DNA of 64,000 nt from Niveispirillum sp048066115. Lineage in GTDB: Bacteria > Pseudomonadota > Alphaproteobacteria > Azospirillales > Azospirillaceae. The stretch is from positions 333,551-397,550 of the forward strand of contig NZ_JBLTYX010000004.1 of NCBI RefSeq assembly GCF_048066115.1, read 5' to 3'. The notes beneath the pieces are model-generated. The model was not told the origin of the DNA. It saw only the letters and a program-made list of their open reading frames with translations, and did no database searches. Below, in pieces: positions 58,497-64,000 of this stretch. Position 1 is the stretch's first letter. Each line of letters starts with the position of its first letter. The translations under genes and the position numbers were made by a program.

Positions 58497-59291
58497 ATGA
58501 AAACGCCTTCCCCTGCCCTGCTGGCCGCCATTGCGGCCCTTTTCGCGCTGCCTGCCTGGCTGCCGGCCGCCGCCGGGGAAGGTGCGGGCGGCTGCCACAT
58601 GCAATTCGTCTGGGCGGAAATGCCGCCCTATCAGACGCTGGGCGGGGACGGCAAACCCACCGGCATCGATATCGAACTGGTGGCCGAAGCCGCGCGCCGT
58701 ATGCCCTGCACCATCGATTGGGAACTGGCACCGCGTGCCCGGGCCGTGCTGCTGGTGCAGGAGGGCAAGGCCGATGCCATTGTCGGCGTGGCCCGCACGG
58801 CGGAGCGGGAAGCGTTCGGCATCTTCTCCCAACCCATCCGCGAGGGACGCAATGTCCTGATCGTGCGCAAGGGCGACGCCAAGAGCTTCCCGTACAACAG
58901 CCTGACGGAACTGTCGGCCAGCGGCTTCCGCCTGGGCGTCACCTCGGGAACCAAATACAGCCAGGAATTCGAGAACCTGTCCCGTGGCGGCGCGCTGGCC
59001 GACAATATCGTCACCGTCCAGAACGGGGAAAGCGCCATGGCCATGCTGCTGCGCGACCGGATCGACGGGTTCCTGGACGGCTATCGCATCGCCATCAACC
59101 GGGCCGAACAGATGGGCATGCGCGGCGATATCGATGTGCATCCGATGTTCGTCAATGAACAGAAGGCCTTCACCCTGTTCAGCCGCACGTCCGGCATCAA
59201 TCCGGCCACCATCACCCGCTTCAACGCCGTGATGCTGGGCATGCAGACCGACGGCACCACCAACCGCATCATCAGCAATTACGGCAGCTGA
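58497..59291 (+). CDS. Periplasmic amino-acid-type solute-binding protein (orphan)
   Basis: 264 residues: signal peptide (about 1-26), then a family 3 solute-binding domain with GIDIELVAEAARRM, DAIVGVARTAEREA and LGVTSGTKYSQEF. Usually the receptor of an amino-acid ABC importer, but no permease or ATPase gene is near, so it may serve a distant transporter or a sensory role. A perfect inverted repeat touches its start codon. Confidence 0.85.
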   Translation: MKTPSPALLAAIAALFALPAWLPAAAGEGAGGCHMQFVWAEMPPYQTLGGDGKPTGIDIELVAEAARRMPCTIDWELAPRARAVLLVQEGKADAIVGVARTAEREAFGIFSQPIREGRNVLIVRKGDAKSFPYNSLTELSASGFRLGVTSGTKYSQEFENLSRGGALADNIVTVQNGESAMAMLLRDRIDGFLDGYRIAINRAEQMGMRGDIDVHPMFVNEQKAFTLFSRTSGINPATITRFNAVMLGMQTDGTTNRIISNYGS

Positions 59292-59472
59292 TTGGCCCCA
59301 TCGTTACAGGGGGCAATTGGCGCCTTTCGGGCCGGCACGACATCCCGCCCTGCTGCGCCGCAGCAAAATTAACGATGTCGCCGGCCGGCCCACGTTTGTC
59401 CGTTGAAAGCCGGGCACGGATGGGGGATCGTGGCGCCATGCCGCACCCCGCCACGCCCCACCGCCCCACGCG

Positions 59473-60702
59473 ATGACCGACCGGCCAGACCCCAAGCTGG
59501 GGCCCCAAGCCTATGAGCGGGCCAAGGAGATCGCGGCCAGCCGTGATCCGGCGCAGCGCGCGGAACTGGCGTTGCAGCCGGAAACCCCGCCGGAGCTGCT
59601 CTATTATCTGGCTGACGACGATGATGCGCTGGTCCGCCGCGCCGTCGCCTTTCGCACCGAAACGCCGGTACAGGCCGCCCCGCGCCTGGCGCGCGACCTG
59701 GACACCGATGTGCGCGTGCTGCTGTCGCGCAAGCTGGCCCGCGCCCTGCCACATCTGTCCGGCGCCGAACATACGGCCATCCGCGATCTGGCCCATCATG
59801 CGCTGACCATGCTGGCCGCCGATCAGGTGGTGCGGGTGCGCGCCGCCCTGGCCGGCGCGCTGCGCGACGTGGCATCGGCCCCGCCCGGCCTGGTCGCGCA
59901 ACTGGCCAGAGACGTGGCGCGCGAGGTGGCGGAACCCATCCTGCGCGGCTGCGTCAACCTGTCGGATGAGGAGATTGTCGCCATCATCGCGGCCCAGCCG
60001 GTGCCCTGGGTGCTGGAGGCGATTGCGCGGCGCGACCGCGTTTCCGCCCCCGTGGCGGAGGCGGTGGCCGCCGCCGGCGATCCCGTGGCCACGGCCAGCC
60101 TGCTGGCCAATCCCGGTGCCGCCCTGTCCGACGGCGCCATGTCGCGCATGGTGGCCAAGCCGCTGGCCGCCATCGACATGGGCAAGACCACGGCCAAGCC
60201 GCTGCTGCCCCCCACCCTGCTGGGCAAGCTGGCCCGCATCGTGGAAGACAGTATCCGGGGGGAACTGGCCGGCCAGGGCTTCGACAAGCAGGACCGGCAG
60301 GAAGTGGTGGCCGTCACCCAGCGCCGCCTGGACTGGGCGCGGGATTATGTGAAGCGCGAGCCACCGGATGCCAAGGCCGCCCGCCTGAAATCGGAAGGCA
60401 AGCTTGACGAGGCGGCGATCTGGGACGCCCTGTCCTGGGGCGACAAGCCCTTCGTGCGCGAGGCTTTGGCGCTGCGCGCCGACCTGCCATCCGAACTGGT
60501 GCAGCGGGTGATCGATACGCAAAGTGCCCGCGCCATCACCGCCCTGGCCTGGCGGGCCGGGCTGACCATGCGCTGCGCCCGGCTGTTACAGCTGAAATCC
60601 GGCCTGCCGCCACCCAAGCTGCTGAACGCCCGCCACGGGGTGGATTACCCGATGAATGAGGCGGAGATGCGCTGGCAGCTTGGGTTGTTCGGGGTGGAGT
60701 GA
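59473..60702 (+). CDS. DUF2336 family protein
   Basis: 409 residues with helical-repeat character typical of DUF2336: ALVRRAVAFRTETPVQAAPR, VRVLLSRKLARALPHLS and a C-terminal ALAWRAGLTMRCARLLQ. The family is common in Rhodospirillales and resembles HEAT-like repeat proteins; function unknown. No membrane segment. Convergent with the chemoreceptor, eight bases between stops. Confidence 0.85.
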   Translation: MTDRPDPKLGPQAYERAKEIAASRDPAQRAELALQPETPPELLYYLADDDDALVRRAVAFRTETPVQAAPRLARDLDTDVRVLLSRKLARALPHLSGAEHTAIRDLAHHALTMLAADQVVRVRAALAGALRDVASAPPGLVAQLARDVAREVAEPILRGCVNLSDEEIVAIIAAQPVPWVLEAIARRDRVSAPVAEAVAAAGDPVATASLLANPGAALSDGAMSRMVAKPLAAIDMGKTTAKPLLPPTLLGKLARIVEDSIRGELAGQGFDKQDRQEVVAVTQRRLDWARDYVKREPPDAKAARLKSEGKLDEAAIWDALSWGDKPFVREALALRADLPSELVQRVIDTQSARAITALAWRAGLTMRCARLLQLKSGLPPPKLLNARHGVDYPMNEAEMRWQLGLFGVE

Positions 60703-60709
60703 TCACCCC

Positions 60710-62416
60710 TCACGTCCCCGTGCGCACCGAGGCCAGGAACCGGTCCACCTGGGCGCGCAGCGTACCCGCATGGTCGGTCAGCTCCGCCGACGCCCCCAGC
60801 AGCTGCCGCGATTCTGCACCCGTGCGGGCCGTGCCCTGACGAACATCGCCCACCGCCTGGGTCACCGTCTCCACCCCGTCCGATGCATGGCGGGCGCTGC
60901 GGGCGATCTCGGTGGTGGCGGCGTTCTGTTCCTCCACGGCCGACGCGATGGAAGCCGAAATCCGGTTCACCTCGGCCACCGTGGCCCCGATCTCCTTGAT
61001 CGCCTTCACCGCGTCGACCGTGGCCGACTGGATTTCGGCGATGCGCTGGGCGATATCGTCGGTGGCGCGTGAGGTCTGGCTGGCCAGGCTCTTCACTTCC
61101 GACGCGACGACGGCGAAGCCCTTGCCGGCCTCCCCCGCCCGCGCCGCCTCGATCGTGGCGTTCAGCGCCAGCAGGTTGGTCTGACTGGCAATGTCGCTGA
61201 TCAGGCCCAGCACGTCGCCGATCCGCTCCGCCTTGGTCGACAGGCCATCGACGATGCCGTTGGTATGTTCGGCCTGTTCGGCGGCGCGGCGCGTGCGATC
61301 GGCACTGTCCTCGATCTGGCGGGCAATCTCCTGGATCGACGAGGCCAGCTGCCCGGCGGCCGTGGCCACGGCCTGGACATTGTCGGTGGCCTTGGTGGAG
61401 GAGGCCTGGACCGTATCCACCCGTTCCTCCGCCTGACCGGCCGTGGCCAGCAGCAGTTCTGCCGACTGCTTGACCTGGGCGGACGAGGCGCCGACCGCGG
61501 TGACGACGGCACTCACCTCATCCTCGAACCGGCGCGCCAGCGCCTGCATCTCCGCCTGCCGCGCCTGCTTCACCCGTTCCTCCGCGGCAACCTGTTCACG
61601 GCGCAGGGTATCGGCCTCGATGGCGTGATGCTTGAACACCTCCACGGCACTGGTGATTTCCCCCACCTCGTTGGCGGCGGTGCTGGCCGGGATTTGCGTG
61701 GTCAGGTCGCCATCGGCCAGACGCAGCATGGCATCGGTCAGCCGGCGCAGCGGCCGCAGCGACGCCACGGTCCACCAGGCCATGCCCACGCCCACCACCA
61801 GACAGATGGCGAAGACGGCCAGCATCAGTTCGGAAAAGCCGCGCGCCTGGGCCCGGGTCTCGTCACCGATGATGGTATTGTCCTGCTCCTCCTTGTCGAT
61901 GAAGCGGTTGATGCGGGCCAGCCATTCATTCAGGTCCAGGCGCACGGTGGACAGCAGCAGTTCCTGCGCTTCTGCCGTCTTGCCCGCCTTGTGCAGCTCG
62001 ATCACCCGGTTGATGCCGGGCAGGGTCTTGGCCTCGATCTGCTTGATCGCGTCCAGGATCTGGCGCTCGGCGGGCAGGATGTCCTTGCGGGCCGCGAACA
62101 TGGCGTCCATGCCCTTGGCGGCGGTGGCATAATTCGCTTCCAGCCGGCGGATGTCGCCGACGATGGTGTCGATGGTCGCCGCATCCTGGACCAGCACCAC
62201 ATCGCGCAGCGCAATGGCCCGGTCATGCACGGAGCCGCGGAAATTGATGGCGTGGCGCAGCTTGACGCCATTCACCTCGTTGATCTGGGTCAGGCTGTGG
62301 TTGATCAGGCTGACCTTCTGCACGCCGACGCCGGTCAGGACGACCAGCAGCAGCAAAAGCACCCCGAAACCGATCATCACGCGGGTCTTGATCTTGGCAT
62401 CACGCAGGCTGCGCAT
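60710..62416 (-). CDS. Methyl-accepting chemotaxis protein
   Basis: 568 residues: first membrane segment (about 13-34), helical periplasmic sensor (about 35-190), second membrane segment (about 195-218), HAMP domain (about 218-275), coiled coil, and the signalling domain with hairpin tip around IASQTNLLALNATIEAARAG (E-A rich, the CheA/CheW contact) and GFAVVASEVKSLASQT. It would feed the che operon at the left end or another chemotaxis system. ATG 62416 starts just before the first membrane segment. Confidence 0.93.
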   Translation of the reverse strand: MRSLRDAKIKTRVMIGFGVLLLLLVVLTGVGVQKVSLINHSLTQINEVNGVKLRHAINFRGSVHDRAIALRDVVLVQDAATIDTIVGDIRRLEANYATAAKGMDAMFAARKDILPAERQILDAIKQIEAKTLPGINRVIELHKAGKTAEAQELLLSTVRLDLNEWLARINRFIDKEEQDNTIIGDETRAQARGFSELMLAVFAICLVVGVGMAWWTVASLRPLRRLTDAMLRLADGDLTTQIPASTAANEVGEITSAVEVFKHHAIEADTLRREQVAAEERVKQARQAEMQALARRFEDEVSAVVTAVGASSAQVKQSAELLLATAGQAEERVDTVQASSTKATDNVQAVATAAGQLASSIQEIARQIEDSADRTRRAAEQAEHTNGIVDGLSTKAERIGDVLGLISDIASQTNLLALNATIEAARAGEAGKGFAVVASEVKSLASQTSRATDDIAQRIAEIQSATVDAVKAIKEIGATVAEVNRISASIASAVEEQNAATTEIARSARHASDGVETVTQAVGDVRQGTARTGAESRQLLGASAELTDHAGTLRAQVDRFLASVRTGT

Positions 62417-62578
62417 GGGACGCTCTCTGTATTGGGAATTCGGGGCTACCCAGAACGGGTAGCGGATTGGCCAAGCAGACGACCGACGGGCAGGTCCCGG
62501 CAGTGATGTGCCGCACAGTGTCCCCCTCACGTTTTTGGCATTGCAGCCCTGTCGCCGCGCGGCGTAGCAAGTAACAGA

Positions 62579-62649
62579 GCAGTGGCATGAAATTTGTTTC
62601 ATGCCACTGCCAGGCCGGCGACCGCCGGCCCCGCGCCTGAGGGAACGAG
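62579..62649. repeat. Family B repeat, truncated copy B9
   Basis: Hairpin GCAGTGGCATGAAA (62579-62592) tttg and its perfect complement (62597-62610), then GGCCGGC gac CGCCGGCC and the CGCGCCTGAGGGAA end. The CACGTG core and the GCCAAGCC linker are missing, as if deleted. It lies just before the pdxY ribosome-binding site. Confidence 0.7.
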
Positions 62650-62660
62650 AGGATGACAAA

Positions 62661-63521
62661 TTGCGGACCATCCTGACCATCCAGTCCCATGTCGCCTTCG
62701 GCCATGTCGGCAACCGGGCCGCGGTTTTCCCTTTGGAACGGCTGGGTTTCGATGCCATCGCCGTCAACACGGTGCAGTTCTCCAACCACACGGGCTACGG
62801 TGCCTGGACGGGCATGGTGCTGCCGCCCGACCATATTGCCGACGTGCTGAACGGGGTGGAGGCGCGCGGCGCCCTGGATGGTCTGCATGCCGTGCTGACC
62901 GGCTATATGGGTGACGCAACGCTGGGTGATGTGGTCCTGTCCGCCGTGGCGCGGGCCAAACAGGGCAACCGTGACGCGCTCTATTGTTGCGATCCGGTGA
63001 TGGGCGATGTCGGGCGCGGTTTCTTCGTGCGACCCGGCATTCCGGAATTCTTCCGCGACCGCGCCGTGCCGCAGGCCGACATCATCACCCCGAACCAGTT
63101 CGAACTGGAATATCTGACCGGCCACACCGTCACCGATCTGGCATCCGCCCTGGCGGCCACACGGGCGGCGCGCAGCCTGGGCCCGCGCTGGGTGATGGTG
63201 ACCAGCCTGACCCGCGCCGACGCGCCCGCCGACAGGATCGAGGTGCTGCTGGACGGGCCGGACGGAGCCTTCCTGGTGGCCACCCCGCGCCTGGACCTGA
63301 CACCACCGCCCAGCGGGGCCGGCGATTGCGTGGCGGCCCTGTTCCTGGCCAAATTCCTGGAAACCGGCGACGGCGCGCTGGCCCTGTCGCACGCGGCATC
63401 CGCCGTCTATGCCGTCTTCAAGGCGACGCGCGACAGCGGGCAGCGGGAATTGCAGATCATCGCGGCCCAGGACCAGCTGGTCCGGCCCGACCAACTTTTC
63501 CCCGCCGACCGTGTCAGCTGA
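62661..63521 (+). CDS. pdxY: Pyridoxal kinase PdxY
   Basis: 286 residues of the ribokinase-like pyridoxal kinase group: ILTIQSHVAFGHVGNRAAVF, NTVQFSNHTGYG, YCCDPVMGDVG, TPNQFELEYLTG and the catalytic PSGAGDCVAALF. It salvages pyridoxal to pyridoxal phosphate. The start is TTG 62661 with GAGAGGA seven bases away; longer frames fall in the repeat. Divergent from the chemoreceptor. Confidence 0.93.
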   Translation: MRTILTIQSHVAFGHVGNRAAVFPLERLGFDAIAVNTVQFSNHTGYGAWTGMVLPPDHIADVLNGVEARGALDGLHAVLTGYMGDATLGDVVLSAVARAKQGNRDALYCCDPVMGDVGRGFFVRPGIPEFFRDRAVPQADIITPNQFELEYLTGHTVTDLASALAATRAARSLGPRWVMVTSLTRADAPADRIEVLLDGPDGAFLVATPRLDLTPPPSGAGDCVAALFLAKFLETGDGALALSHAASAVYAVFKATRDSGQRELQIIAAQDQLVRPDQLFPADRVS

Positions 63522-63592
63522 TACGCCCCGCTTGCCGTTGCCACGCAGCGGGCCTATTTGAATTTGTGCCGCCATCAAGGAGCGCCAACCGG

Positions 63593-63991
63593 ATGTCCCG
63601 CCTGTCCATCGCCTGCTTCGGCATCGCCCTGCTGTCTGTCCCCGCCGCCATTGCCCAGCCGGCCGTCCAGCGCGCACCGCAGGGGGAATTCGGCTGCGAG
63701 GTGCAGAAGGGCAATCCCTGCCAGGGCCGCGTGGATTTCAACGTCGGTAAGAGCTTCGAGTTCAAGATCCCCGGCCCCGGCGACGTGACGTTCGAAAACA
63801 AAGGCAACAAGCGCTGCGTGCTGGAATATTCCATCACCGAAAGCACGCTCGCCGCCACCGGCCGGCAGCTGTCGCTGGGCCCCGGCCAGAACCAGGTGCT
63901 GGCCGTGCGCGATGCCGGCGGCATGGTCATCCGCTTCTTCAGCCGCGGCATCGGCTCCACCACCTGCGACCTGACGGTGGGTCTGTCCTGA
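63593..63991 (+). CDS. Hypothetical secreted protein, 132 aa
   Basis: 132 residues: signal peptide with cleavage after AIAQP (about residue 22), then a small beta-rich domain with four Cys residues in the mature part (FGCEV, NPCQG, KRCVL and TTCDL), probably two disulphides. Family not recognised. ATG 63593 follows AAGGAG. It may be co-transcribed with pdxY (71 bases apart). Confidence 0.65.
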   Translation: MSRLSIACFGIALLSVPAAIAQPAVQRAPQGEFGCEVQKGNPCQGRVDFNVGKSFEFKIPGPGDVTFENKGNKRCVLEYSITESTLAATGRQLSLGPGQNQVLAVRDAGGMVIRFFSRGIGSTTCDLTVGLS

Positions 63992-64000
63992 CCCCCATCC

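Noticed and set aside
62984..63592. Upstream part of the open frame that contains the 132-aa secreted protein
   Set aside because: It overlaps pdxY in another frame and lacks homology; the signal peptide at 63593 marks the true start.
1..64000. CRISPR array, tRNA/rRNA genes, transposase or integrase genes
   Set aside because: No regularly spaced direct repeats, no T-loop-like GGTTCGAATCC sequence in a tRNA context, and no recombinase or transposase motif in any plausible frame.

Overview
The window is a G+C-rich (roughly two-thirds), densely packed chromosomal segment from an alphaproteobacterium, most likely a Rhodospirillales/Azospirillaceae member (Azospirillum, Niveispirillum or Nitrospirillum-like). 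The reasons are the cheA-cheW-cheY-cheB operon order, the alphaproteobacterial regulators ChpT and TrcR, the small alphaproteobacterial families DUF3553, DUF1192 and DUF2336, and several cyclic-di-GMP proteins. No transposase, phage gene, CRISPR array, rRNA or tRNA was seen.

Layout. 1-4.6 kb: chemotaxis operon on the minus strand (cheA with a receiver domain, cheW, cheY, start of cheB), preceded by chpT. 4.7-13.2 kb: housekeeping genes (DUF3553, asd behind a Thr/Met/Lys-coding leader, an AsmA protein, moaA, nadK, nfeD/qmcA, creA). 13.3-24.5 kb: an unrecognised 582-residue protein, an AbrB-type permease with an aspartoacylase-like hydrolase, an N-formylglutamate amidohydrolase-like gene, an EAL protein with a dead GGDEF, a pseudokinase with a membrane partner, and a substrate-binding-protein/diguanylate-cyclase fusion. 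24.7-32.4 kb: sppA, a 918-base non-coding region rich in hairpins, then prkA-yeaH-spoVR. 32.5-37.2 kb: an orphan OmpR-type regulator, putA and divergent putR. 37.3-44.7 kb: a lone metallopeptidase resembling injection-system cargo, pabB/pabC, a GGDEF-EAL protein and folB. 44.9-53 kb: ilvA, radA-cvpA-purF and a two-gene M16 peptidase operon. 53-64 kb: GYF-AIM24 fusion, trcR, quinone oxidoreductase, DUF1192, RHH protein, zapE, an orphan binding protein, DUF2336, a chemoreceptor, pdxY and a secreted protein.

Functional links: chemotaxis (che operon, MCP), cyclic-di-GMP signalling (three proteins), folate supply (pabB, pabC, folB), the aspartate family (asd, ilvA) and proline catabolism (putA/putR). 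The least ordinary content lies between genes. It comprises (i) a probable attenuator before asd whose leader peptide is dense in codons for Thr, Met and Lys; (ii) a modular palindromic repeat family (nine copies) with a conserved core, base-pair-preserving changes in the stems and a different perfect hairpin in nearly every copy; (iii) a second palindromic family (three copies). Many copies of both families carry the stop codon of a neighbouring gene.
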